Of a DNA stretch of 64,000 bases, positions 26,607-35,232 are shown one piece after another. The DNA comes from CAYRXM01 sp964428175 (GTDB taxonomy: Bacteria; Chloroflexota; Anaerolineae; JAFGEY01), in NCBI GenBank assembly GCA_964428175.1, contig CAYRXM010000002.1, positions 34,844-98,843 on the forward strand. Direction: 5' to 3'. The position numbers and the translations under genes are program-made. The notes below the pieces were generated by a model. It searched no databases. It worked only from the letters and a program-made list of their open reading frames with translations, and was not told the origin of the DNA. Numbering within the stretch: the stretch's first letter is position 1; every line of letters begins with the position of its first letter.

Positions 26607-28117
26607 GTCTTGATCCTCCAGCGAGATAGCCGCTCAATACTGCCCGGGTGATTCCACCATCTGAACGCGATATATGTCGCCAGGGTGAGCATCACCAGCC
26701 AGGCAAAGGCGACGAACACGTTTTTCCATTCCCATTTGAAAAGACCCGATCGCAGGGCCAGGTCCAGCCAGGTGCTTCGACCGAACAGGCGGTATATGTT
26801 GGGCAGCCCATATTTGAACTGGCCCAGATAAATCTGCGTCAGGCTTGTTAACGACTGAACGGGCGGCGTCCCGATTGCATACTGGGTCCACAGCAGTATA
26901 TTCCAAATCATACCCGATATGACACCGATCATTGCAACGATTCGCCAGGTGCGATTTTGCCAGGCCGCATCTAGCAGACCGGCCAGGCCCAGGACAAAAA
27001 TCGCCGAACTGCCGATAAAGCGCCGGCCGCCAAATGCGCTGCCGCCCCACCAGTCGACGACGCTCGCATTGAGATACCATTGGGCCAAAATGGCGACCAG
27101 CAAGCCGATGGCCAGAATTCTGTCACGACGCGCAAGCGCGATCATTCCGAGCAGACTCAACGGAATGAGCGGCGTCCATGAAAACAGACCATTTCGAGGA
27201 GAAAATAAAACTGCGAGCAATGACGGAGACGACAGGCGCACAAACCCGCTGCCCATCGGTATGACGAACCAATGCCCGTAAACGTGATGCCAGACCACCA
27301 CTTGTGGGATGAAAACCAGCACCGCCGTCCCCACAAGCAAGAAAATCTGTGCAATCACCAACGTCATTTGCTTGCGGTCGATTGTCCCGCCTCGAAACCG
27401 GCCAACCAGGATGTCGAGAACGGGAACGACGAGGAAAATCGCGTTTTGCCATCTTGACAGCATCATCAACCCGGCAACGATTCCCGTCCTGACCGCAAGA
27501 CACCCCCTGTTTTGCCGGCCAGACTGCGCGCGCGAATCCAGATGGCTCCAGATAAATACGGCAACCAGAGAAGCGCTCAAGACATGCGCATAACCAGGCT
27601 CGAAATAGAGATAATTGACCCAGGGCGTGCCCAGCCAGACAGCCAAAACAGCGATCAAGGCGGGGTGGCGCGCAAAGAATCTGGTACTCACGTCGTACAG
27701 CGCGAGCAAGCCCATAAAGGCGTAGAAATTGGTTCCCAGCACCAACCCCGCAACGTACTGAAATTCATAGCCAGTGACCGACGAACCATCACCCCCAATG
27801 ACCGAACTCAGAATGTGGGCTGCCAGGACAAAAGGCGTCCAAAGGATGGCCGGCCCAACGGCGTAGGGATTGGCAACCAGCCCGGTCTTTGTCTTCAGTG
27901 TTGGATCGGGCGTGGCGTGCCCGAGCGGATTATAATCTTGAAACTCGTTGGTGAAATCCAGGTCGCCGTCAAACAAAAGCGATCTCAAATAGGCATAGTA
28001 GGACAACCCATCGCCGCTCAAGCGGATCGATTGCAAGAGCAAACAGCTCGAAACAAATATCACCAACAGAATGATACGATGCCTCTTGGCCGTCTGACTC
28101 CCTGGTTGATTATCCAT
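26597..28117 (-). CDS. Polytopic membrane protein, possible GT-C glycosyltransferase
   Basis: A 506-residue integral membrane protein with about 10-12 TM helices. An early acidic loop (about residues 50-65) contains DFTNEFQDYNP and comes after the first helix, as in GT-C lipid-linked glycosyltransferases such as the PMT/ArnT and GT87 groups. No clear family signature lets me go further. It overlaps the TPR gene downstream by 10 bases. Confidence 0.65.
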   Translation of the reverse strand: MDNQPGSQTAKRHRIILLVIFVSSCLLLQSIRLSGDGLSYYAYLRSLLFDGDLDFTNEFQDYNPLGHATPDPTLKTKTGLVANPYAVGPAILWTPFVLAAHILSSVIGGDGSSVTGYEFQYVAGLVLGTNFYAFMGLLALYDVSTRFFARHPALIAVLAVWLGTPWVNYLYFEPGYAHVLSASLVAVFIWSHLDSRAQSGRQNRGCLAVRTGIVAGLMMLSRWQNAIFLVVPVLDILVGRFRGGTIDRKQMTLVIAQIFLLVGTAVLVFIPQVVVWHHVYGHWFVIPMGSGFVRLSSPSLLAVLFSPRNGLFSWTPLIPLSLLGMIALARRDRILAIGLLVAILAQWYLNASVVDWWGGSAFGGRRFIGSSAIFVLGLAGLLDAAWQNRTWRIVAMIGVISGMIWNILLWTQYAIGTPPVQSLTSLTQIYLGQFKYGLPNIYRLFGRSTWLDLALRSGLFKWEWKNVFVAFAWLVMLTLATYIAFRWWNHPGSIERLSRWRIKTWN

Positions 28118-28147
28118 ATAGGCCTATCCTCACGGCATTCCGTGCTT

Positions 28148-28897
28148 TCACCCGCTCCGCTGGCCGGCCGGATCGCGCGATGCTTCCTCACCAAGATAGC
28201 CCAGAATGTCCTCGATTGCCTCTTTCTTGTTCAAGATGGTCAGGTGATTGCAGCGCCCGATCTTTTTGATCGTCGCTCCCGGGATCAAGCGGCCCATATC
28301 CTGTATGTGCTCCTCTTTGATCATATCCTTTTCTGCATACAATATCCGCAGGCTGGTTTGGATGCGACTCAATTCCTCGGCAGTGATCCCGATGTCGTTC
28401 AGCATCAAATCAAACCGCATGATGGCTTTTCGGGTTGGCAGGCCCAGCTTCTCAAGCATTCGCAATATCCTGGCCGTGGCCTTGAAGAATCTGAGCGATC
28501 CGTCTGTCGTGCCGCTGACAAGGTAGTTTGGAGAAATCGCCACCACTCTGGCAAAGAGTTCGGGTTCCTTTTTGGCCAGAAACAGCGCGATGTTGCCGCC
28601 GTCGCTGTAGCCAATGACGGCAGCCCGGGCGATGCCCTTTGCCTTGCACAGCCCGATAACGTCCTCACTGAATTGATCTATGCTGTATTGCGTGTCGTTT
28701 GAGATGGTTTCGCCGTGGCCTCTGCTGTCGACGGCGATCGTGCGAAACGTCTTGAAATGGGCCGTCTGGTATTTGGCAAAGATTCCCTTGCTCTCCGAAT
28801 TTCCATGCAGAAGGATGAGCGCGGGGCCGGCGCCATGTTCCCGATAGGCGATTTTGACATCGCCAAGGTCCAGATAGCTTGTCGGTAGTTTGCCCAT
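28148..28897 (-). CDS. Alpha/beta-hydrolase
   Basis: A 249-residue alpha/beta-hydrolase: oxyanion HG motif (LLHGNSESKG), nucleophile Ser98 in GYSDGG, a probable catalytic Asp near residue 195, and His in GRCNHLTIL. The family includes esterases, haloperoxidase-like enzymes and C-C hydrolases. The sequence alone does not choose among them. It lies 9 bases downstream of the M1 peptidase gene. Confidence 0.82.
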   Translation of the reverse strand: MGKLPTSYLDLGDVKIAYREHGAGPALILLHGNSESKGIFAKYQTAHFKTFRTIAVDSRGHGETISNDTQYSIDQFSEDVIGLCKAKGIARAAVIGYSDGGNIALFLAKKEPELFARVVAISPNYLVSGTTDGSLRFFKATARILRMLEKLGLPTRKAIMRFDLMLNDIGITAEELSRIQTSLRILYAEKDMIKEEHIQDMGRLIPGATIKKIGRCNHLTILNKKEAIEDILGYLGEEASRDPAGQRSG

Positions 28898-28906
28898 ATC
28901 GGTGTC

Positions 28907-30475
28907 TTACTTTCCGCCTACCCATTCCTCGTACAACTCGTCCAACTCTTGCCCGCCGATCTCCTCAGCCAGGTCGAGCAAATCTTGAGGGTAGGCAACT
29001 CCGTAGCGGTATCGTTCAAAATAGGTCTTGAGCAGTTCGAAAAATGCCTCGTCGCCGATCCGACCGCGCAGTGCGTGAAAAAAGAGCGGCCCCTTGCCGT
29101 AAACAATCGCTCCGTATGTATAGTCGCTGTACGCTGCCACCGGCAGGCCAATCTTGATCGCCTGCATTTCCTCCGGCAGCGACAGGTACCAGCCCTCGAA
29201 CGAATCGCGCAAAATCTGCTGCGCCACTTGCGGCCCGTAGCGCTCCTCAAAGTAAAGCAGCGTAGTGTATTGGGTCAACGCCTCGTCGAGCCACGGTTCG
29301 TCCAGTTGGTCGTTGCCGACCAGGCTGTACCACCATTGGTGCGCCGTCTCGTGGACGGTCGCCATCTCAAAGAACCCGCCGGTCCGATCATAGAGGTTCT
29401 GAGCGATTACGATCAACCCCGGATACTCGATCCCACCCGCCGTGGTCGGCGTAGCCACCACGTCAAGCTCGGTAAAAGGGTAAGCGCCAAGAATGCGTTC
29501 GTAATAACGCAAGGCGTAAACGGTATAATCAAGGGCCAGCCGCCCGCCGCTCAGGTCACCACGGCGATAAAAACTGGACACGCGCACATCGCCCACCATT
29601 TCGGAGACCATTTCGTAATCGGCGCTGGCGATCATGTTGAAATCGCGCATCGGGCCGCTGGCGGCGAGGTAAGTGGCGGTTCCATCGGCGTTCATCTTGG
29701 ACTCGATGATGGTTCCCGATGTAGCGATGATCATCTCGCCGGGCAGGGTGATGCGCACCAGGTACAGCGACGTATCAGTAAAGGTCGGATCGCCGTAGGT
29801 GGGAGCCAGTTCCACGTTCCAGCCTTCATCATCGTAAACCGGAATCAACGGATAAGCCGCCGGCAGGGCCAGCACCCCCTCGATGTAGCCGTATTGGGCG
29901 TATCCAGCCGCGGTATTGTTGGGCAGCGTGCTCTCATAGCCCATCATCAGCATCACCGACTGCCCCGGCTGGAGCGCCTGGGCCAGCGGCAGGCGGGCCA
30001 CTGATCCCTGGTATTCCAGGGTCGGCTCGACCGGGCCACCATCCACCGATATGGCATTCAATGTCATCGACGCGCCGAATCCGGGCAGGTTAGGCAGCAG
30101 CCGCAGCACAATCTGGTCCAGCGGCTCGTCCTCTTGATTGGTATAGCGGATCTGCGCCGTACCGCTCAAAGTCAGCGCCGCCAGATCGACGCGCAGGTCG
30201 AGCCAGTAGCGCGTGACATTTTCCAGCCCGGCTACATCAGCGACAAAAGCCGGGCGCATGGACTGCTCGAACGGGTCCAGGTCATCGTATGCCCAAAACA
30301 CACTCAAGTCGATCGGCGGCAGTTCTGGCGTCGGCGTTGCCGTTGGAGATACCGTCGGCGTGTTGGTGGCGGCGGCCTGTTGGGTCACGACGGGCGTCGC
30401 CGCCGGCGCAGGGACAAGCGTGCAGCCCAGCATCCCTACACCGACGAGCAGCAAGAACAATAAACGACACTTCAT
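28907..30475 (-). CDS. M1-family zinc metallopeptidase (lipoprotein)
   Basis: A 522-residue peptidase of the M1 (gluzincin) family. Start at the ATG at 30475 with GGAGG 5 bases upstream; signal peptide with lipobox GMLGC (Cys18) and a Thr/Pro linker. The N-terminal beta-domain leads to the exopeptidase motif GGIEYPG (substrate N-terminus recognition) and the zinc site H375-E376-x2-H379 with E398. It lacks the long C-terminal ARM domain of PepN, so is a short form. It is likely a surface aminopeptidase that trims peptides for uptake. Confidence 0.88.
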   Translation of the reverse strand: MKCRLLFLLLVGVGMLGCTLVPAPAATPVVTQQAAATNTPTVSPTATPTPELPPIDLSVFWAYDDLDPFEQSMRPAFVADVAGLENVTRYWLDLRVDLAALTLSGTAQIRYTNQEDEPLDQIVLRLLPNLPGFGASMTLNAISVDGGPVEPTLEYQGSVARLPLAQALQPGQSVMLMMGYESTLPNNTAAGYAQYGYIEGVLALPAAYPLIPVYDDEGWNVELAPTYGDPTFTDTSLYLVRITLPGEMIIATSGTIIESKMNADGTATYLAASGPMRDFNMIASADYEMVSEMVGDVRVSSFYRRGDLSGGRLALDYTVYALRYYERILGAYPFTELDVVATPTTAGGIEYPGLIVIAQNLYDRTGGFFEMATVHETAHQWWYSLVGNDQLDEPWLDEALTQYTTLLYFEERYGPQVAQQILRDSFEGWYLSLPEEMQAIKIGLPVAAYSDYTYGAIVYGKGPLFFHALRGRIGDEAFFELLKTYFERYRYGVAYPQDLLDLAEEIGGQELDELYEEWVGGK

Positions 30476-30502
30476 GATATCCTCCATCACATACACCCTG
30501 CT

Positions 30503-30531
30503 TTGTCTTTGCAAACGGGTTGTGTTATACT
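30503..30531 (+). promoter_or_regulatory. Promoter of the sppA-like gene
   Basis: -35 TTGTCT (30503-30508), 17-bp spacer, -10 TATACT (30526-30531), in the divergent intergenic region before the gene at 30591. Confidence 0.65.
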
Positions 30532-30590
30532 AGAGTTTACTATTGGCAAAGAGCAAAGTCAAATCGGGCGCATATAGAAAGGGCCTACCT

Positions 30591-31466
30591 ATGATTCAAA
30601 CTCCTGCCTCCCCTTCACCGCTCAAGCTGCTGGGCCGGCTGCTTTTCTGGGTTGCACTGCCGCTGCTGGCCGGCACCCTCATCGCCTTTCAAGCCGTGCC
30701 CGTGCCCCAGGTCGGCGTGGTGCGCTTTGAGGATTATATCTGGTATTCCAGCACTGAGCGCCTCAACCAACTGCTCGACCACGCGCGCACCGATCCCAGC
30801 ATCCACGCCGTCGTGCTCCAGCTCGACAGCCCGGGCGGAGCAGTGATCTATACCGAAGAACTGTATTTTCACCTGCTCAAGCTGCGCGAAACCAAGCCGC
30901 TGGTCGTCTCCATCGAGAGCATGGCCGCCAGCGGCGGCTATTACATGGCCGCCGCCGGCGATTACGTCTTTGCCAAACCGGCCTCGATCGTGGGCAACAT
31001 TGGCGTAATCACCTCACTGCCCTCCACCGACGAACAGCGCTTCACCGACGAAAGCTATGTCGCCACCGGGCCGTACAAATTCTCCGGCGGCAGCCGCGGC
31101 GACTATGTGCGGCAGATCGAGCTGCTCAAGCTCGGCTTTCTGGAGGCCGTCTTTAGCCAGCGCGGCGAGCGGATCACCGTAGACCGCGGCGTGATCTCGA
31201 CCGGCGAAATCTTTTTGGGCTTGCAGGCGCAGCAATACGGCCTGATCGACGAACTGGGGGCCACCAACGAGGCCGTGCAAAAAGCCGCCAAGATGGCCCG
31301 GCTGGCCCACTATGATGTGGTCGACGTGAGTGAGATTGTCTTTCCACCCCAATCTGACACTGAAGACGATTTCCTGCTCCTCGGCCCGAACAAAACCCCC
31401 ACGTTCGACAGCCTGCCGCGCGGCTTGTATTACCTGTACATCGAACCCGAGCAGAGGAGGCCGTAA
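30591..31466 (+). CDS. sppA: Signal peptide peptidase SppA (S49 family)
   Basis: A 291-residue single-domain SppA of the Gram-positive type with an N-terminal TM anchor (about 12-35). The catalytic dyad is Ser114 (ESMAASGGYY) and Lys163 (GPYKFSGG), 49 residues apart, close to the B. subtilis Ser147/Lys199 spacing. The ATG at 30591 (AAGGG 7 bases upstream) is preferred to the TTG at 30543. It degrades cleaved signal peptides or membrane-associated peptides. The next gene starts 2 bases after its stop. Confidence 0.88.
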   Translation: MIQTPASPSPLKLLGRLLFWVALPLLAGTLIAFQAVPVPQVGVVRFEDYIWYSSTERLNQLLDHARTDPSIHAVVLQLDSPGGAVIYTEELYFHLLKLRETKPLVVSIESMAASGGYYMAAAGDYVFAKPASIVGNIGVITSLPSTDEQRFTDESYVATGPYKFSGGSRGDYVRQIELLKLGFLEAVFSQRGERITVDRGVISTGEIFLGLQAQQYGLIDELGATNEAVQKAAKMARLAHYDVVDVSEIVFPPQSDTEDDFLLLGPNKTPTFDSLPRGLYYLYIEPEQRRP

Positions 31467-31468
31467 CA

Positions 31469-33748
31469 ATGAAAAACCGTTCAACCTGGAAAGCCGTTGG
31501 CCTGGTGGCCCTTTGGCTGGCGCTGCTCGTCTTGCCCTCGCTGGCGCGGGCCGCCTACTATTATCGCGGCTGGTACCGCCCCGGCTCCATCGACAAGCCG
31601 GGCTACGCAGTCGATGACCTATCCCCCCTCGAAATGGCCGCCTTTGTCGAAACTGACCTGCCCCGCGCCGAAGGCATAGTCGTCGTCGACCAGGCGCACG
31701 GCAACACCTTTCAACAGGTCGAATTGAACGTGCTGCTATCCCGCCTCACCGCGCGCGGCGTCAAAAACGTCCCCCTGAAAAAAGGCGACAACCTGTCGTC
31801 GGCACTGTACAACGCACTGGCGCTGATCGTCGTCTCGCCGCACACTGCCTTCACCCCGGCCGAGATCAAGGCCGTGCAGCAGTTCGTCGAGCAAGGCGGG
31901 CGCGTCCTGCTCATCGCCGACCCCAGCCGCTACGCCTGGACCGTACGCTATGACGACATGTGGGGCGAGTATGAAGAGATCGAATCCGACGTGCCGGCGA
32001 TCAACTCGCTGGCCGCGCCTTTCGGGCTGGCCTACTCGGACGACTATGTTTATAACACGGTGAAAAACGGCGGTCATTATCAATACGTGATTCTGGACAA
32101 ATTCGCCGAAAATGCGCTGACTGCCCAACTGAACCAGGTGGTCATGTACGCGGCCCACTCGCTGGCCTCAACCGGTGAAGTCTTGATCGCCGGCGACGCC
32201 GACACCACCTCCTCGCTCAGCGAGCAGGCCGGCGGGCTGGCCTTGATGGGCCTCGGCGGCGGCGGCAACGTGCTGGCCATACCCGACCTGACCTTTATGA
32301 CCGAGCCGTACAACTCGGCCGCCGACAACAACCGGCTGATCTCCAACATTGCCGATTTTCTGGCCGGGGCCACGCGCCTCTTTGGCCTGACCGACTTTCC
32401 GCACTTTTTCGGCGACGAGGTTGGCATCGTACCGCTGATCGACATTCAAGACCCGCAGGCCATCACGGCCCAGGCACTTGGCCAGTTGGCCGACATCAAA
32501 TCGGCGTTCGAGGCCACCGGGCGGGTGGGTCAGCTGTGGGCCGACACTCCCGACATGGACGTGATTTACATCGGCCTGTACGGCAGCGTCGAGTTTTGGC
32601 CCGACGTGGCCGAAATCCTGGCCGGAGAGGGCATTTCGTTCACACTGGAAACGGTCGACCTGGCGCGCGCGACGCCCACCCCTACGCCGCGCTTTACTCC
32701 TACGCCGACCCCCACCCGAGCCAAGGACGCGCCGCCGCTTCCACCAACGTCAACTCCTGTGCCGCTCAAAGACTGGATTCGCTTTGCCGATGCAGGCCCG
32801 GTCGAGGCCAAAGATGTGGCCCTGTTCTACCAGAACGAACAGGGCAGCCGTCAGGTGATGATCGTCCTGGCCTACACCCAGGCCGGCTTGCGCGGTGCGG
32901 CCAAGCGCCTGATCGACAACGACTTTGATGGCTGCCTGATGCAAGAAGACCGGCGGGGCGATCCCGAGCAAGCCAGCATCATTCTCTGCCCGACCAGCTA
33001 TGATGCCGCCGAGTTCGAGTCGACTCCAGCGCCGACGCCCACGACCGGCGGAAAAACGACGCCGGAGGCAGAAGAAACGCCAACCGTCACGCCGACGCCG
33101 GAGCCAGTCGAAGGCAGCATCCTCATCGTTTCCGACGACAACGGTGAAATCGTGTACGAAGGATGGACCAGCGCCTATGCCTTTGATGGGAGCGCACAAA
33201 GCCTGGGCTACCAGACCATCTTTTGGTCGACCAATTACGATGGTCGGGTCACGCTCGAAATGATGTGGGAACATGACGCCGTGATCTGGTGTACGGGCGA
33301 CTATCAAGATGACCTGCTCACCCCCGACGAAACCGACTTGATGAACCTGATCGAATACATGATCGACGGCGGGCGGATGATTCTGTCCGGCGCATTCATC
33401 GGCAGCCCGGAAGACTCGGAAGCCGGCCTGCTGATCGACATACAGGTAGCCCAGGACGACCATCCGCTGGCCTTTGGCTTTAAATCCGGCGAGGTGATCG
33501 CCCTGGAGCGCTTTACCTCCGATGAGGACTATGCTCCCTTTGTGCTCGACGAAGACGACAGTGACATGGTGATTTTTGTCCGCGGCCCAAACAGCGCATT
33601 TGCCGGGCGTCCCCTGATCTCGGTCGAAGAAGGCACCTATGAAGAGGGCCGCACCATGGTGATCGCGTTTCCAATCTACCTGCTGCCCTACGACGCACAG
33701 TCACAACTGGCCCGCAACGCCATCACCTGGCTCATGGCGAGCGAGTAG
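31469..33748 (+). CDS. Secreted DUF4350/GATase-like domain protein
   Basis: A 759-residue exported protein (signal peptide, ALA-RA). Residues about 60-320 form an alpha/beta domain with the pattern GIVVVDQAHGN...FQQVELNVLL...LIVVSPHTAFTP, like the DUF4350/ThuA-type glutamine-amidotransferase fold without its catalytic triad. A Thr/Pro linker near 400-430 and a second near 500-540 separate later domains. The last about 200 residues again look like a GATase-type sandwich (ILIVSDDNGEIVYEGW). It probably binds a ligand outside the membrane and is co-transcribed with sppA. Exact role unknown. Confidence 0.75.
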   Translation: MKNRSTWKAVGLVALWLALLVLPSLARAAYYYRGWYRPGSIDKPGYAVDDLSPLEMAAFVETDLPRAEGIVVVDQAHGNTFQQVELNVLLSRLTARGVKNVPLKKGDNLSSALYNALALIVVSPHTAFTPAEIKAVQQFVEQGGRVLLIADPSRYAWTVRYDDMWGEYEEIESDVPAINSLAAPFGLAYSDDYVYNTVKNGGHYQYVILDKFAENALTAQLNQVVMYAAHSLASTGEVLIAGDADTTSSLSEQAGGLALMGLGGGGNVLAIPDLTFMTEPYNSAADNNRLISNIADFLAGATRLFGLTDFPHFFGDEVGIVPLIDIQDPQAITAQALGQLADIKSAFEATGRVGQLWADTPDMDVIYIGLYGSVEFWPDVAEILAGEGISFTLETVDLARATPTPTPRFTPTPTPTRAKDAPPLPPTSTPVPLKDWIRFADAGPVEAKDVALFYQNEQGSRQVMIVLAYTQAGLRGAAKRLIDNDFDGCLMQEDRRGDPEQASIILCPTSYDAAEFESTPAPTPTTGGKTTPEAEETPTVTPTPEPVEGSILIVSDDNGEIVYEGWTSAYAFDGSAQSLGYQTIFWSTNYDGRVTLEMMWEHDAVIWCTGDYQDDLLTPDETDLMNLIEYMIDGGRMILSGAFIGSPEDSEAGLLIDIQVAQDDHPLAFGFKSGEVIALERFTSDEDYAPFVLDEDDSDMVIFVRGPNSAFAGRPLISVEEGTYEEGRTMVIAFPIYLLPYDAQSQLARNAITWLMASE

Positions 33749-33972
33749 GCATGCGGCAGGTGTGCGAATCTGCCCTGACCACGTCGCTGCTTTGAAAATA
33801 GCCGCTTCCAGACCCGCCAGATTTGGCAAACCTGGCAGGTCGGTGGCAATTTTCATCCATTTTTGTGCGCGCGTTAGCCCGGCATAGCAGCTGCTCTGAA
33901 AAATATACTGTTGGTTGAGCTGGCAGGTCGAGCTTGTCGAGACCCTGTCGAAACCATTGGGAGTCAAACCCG
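33749..33972. repeat. Intergenic region with two dispersed palindromes
   Basis: It contains CCGCCAGATTTGGCAAACCTGGCAGG (a near-perfect inverted repeat, 33818-33842 region) and GGTCGAGCTTGTCGAGACC (33926-33944), both of types commonly scattered through bacterial genomes. No gene is visible. Confidence 0.55.
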
Positions 33973-35232
33973 ATGCTCAAATTTCACCTGCGCTTATTTG
34001 CCATACTCATCGTCCTGGCCGCGCTGCTCGGCGGCGGACTGCTGGTCTTTCGCGCGCCGTTTCGCGCCTGGGCCTACCACGTCAGCGGCGAAGAAGACCT
34101 GCTGGCCCAGATCAAGGGCGTGGGCCAGTACGCCGGCAACCTGGCCCGCCCGCAGCCGCGCCTCCAGGACAACGGCCCCATCGACTATGCCGGGGTAAAC
34201 CCCTTTGGCATCAACACCTTTTTGGAGCAAGAAGTCGAAATCGTCAAACGCGAGCGCTCGCTGCAAATGATCCGCGACGCCGGATTTCGCTGGATTCGCC
34301 AGGAATTTCCCTGGGAAGACATCGAAATCCATGCCAAAGGCGATTTTGAAGACCGGCGCTGGGAGCCGTACCGCTCGGCGTGGGACAAATACGACAACAT
34401 TGTCGCCCTGGCCGAGCAATACAACATTCAAATCATCGCCCGCCTCGACAACCCGCCGGCCTGGTCGCGCGCCGAGAACACCCCGCACAACGCCAAGCAC
34501 CCCCCCGACAATTTCAGCGATTTCGGCGATTTCGTCCATGCCGTGGTCAGTCGCTACCGTGGGCGAATCAAATTCTACCAAATCTGGAACGAACCCAACC
34601 TGGTCGACGAGTGGGGCGCGGTCAGCGCCCAAGAGTACGTCGATTTGCTCAAAATCGCCTACACGCGCGCCAAAGAAGCCGACCCCAACTGCGTGATCCT
34701 GGCTGGCGCGCTCTCGGCGACAATCGAACTGGACGCACACGCGCTGGGCCGGGGTATCAGCGATCTGATTTACTTGCAGCAAATGTACGACGCCGGCGCC
34801 GGCGGCTATTTCGACATCTTGAGCATGCAGGGCTATGGGCTGTGGTCCGGCCCGACCGACCGGCGCATGCACCCGCGCGTGATCCGCTTTGGCCGCCCCG
34901 AATACATCCGCGAGATCATGGTCAAAAACGGCGACGCACACAAACCGATCTGGATCAGCGAACTGGACTGGAGCTATCCGCCAGAAGACCTGCCGCCGGT
35001 CTATGGCCGGGTCAAAGACGAAGCCACGCGCGCCCGCTACGTGATCGAGGCCTACCAACGCATCGAGCAAGACTGGCCATGGATGGGCGTGGCCTGCTTT
35101 TGGTTCTTCAAACGCGCCACCGACCTGGAACAGGGCGAGCCGTGGTACTATTTTCGGATGGTCGAACCGGATTTCACACCGCTGCCCGTATACGAAGAAA
35201 TGCAGCGTTACACCGCTTTACGAGAAAAGTGA
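33973..35232 (+). CDS. Membrane-anchored clan GH-A glycoside hydrolase (GH39/GH5-like)
   Basis: A 419-residue protein with an N-terminal TM anchor and a (beta/alpha)8 barrel. The acid/base Glu207 lies in YQIWNEPN and the candidate nucleophile in WISELDWSY about 120 residues later, the hallmark of clan GH-A. The ATG at 33973 is used since the extension upstream lacks a ribosome-binding site. Its TGA overlaps the ATG of the rel gene (TGATG). Substrate (xylosides, glycans) is not determined by sequence alone. Confidence 0.82.
   Translation: MLKFHLRLFAILIVLAALLGGGLLVFRAPFRAWAYHVSGEEDLLAQIKGVGQYAGNLARPQPRLQDNGPIDYAGVNPFGINTFLEQEVEIVKRERSLQMIRDAGFRWIRQEFPWEDIEIHAKGDFEDRRWEPYRSAWDKYDNIVALAEQYNIQIIARLDNPPAWSRAENTPHNAKHPPDNFSDFGDFVHAVVSRYRGRIKFYQIWNEPNLVDEWGAVSAQEYVDLLKIAYTRAKEADPNCVILAGALSATIELDAHALGRGISDLIYLQQMYDAGAGGYFDILSMQGYGLWSGPTDRRMHPRVIRFGRPEYIREIMVKNGDAHKPIWISELDWSYPPEDLPPVYGRVKDEATRARYVIEAYQRIEQDWPWMGVACFWFFKRATDLEQGEPWYYFRMVEPDFTPLPVYEEMQRYTALREK

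Noticed and set aside
34380..35231. N-terminal extension of the rel frame through the glycosidase gene
   Set aside because: Arg-rich nonsense sequence; the start at 35232 matches all Rel proteins and overlaps the upstream stop.
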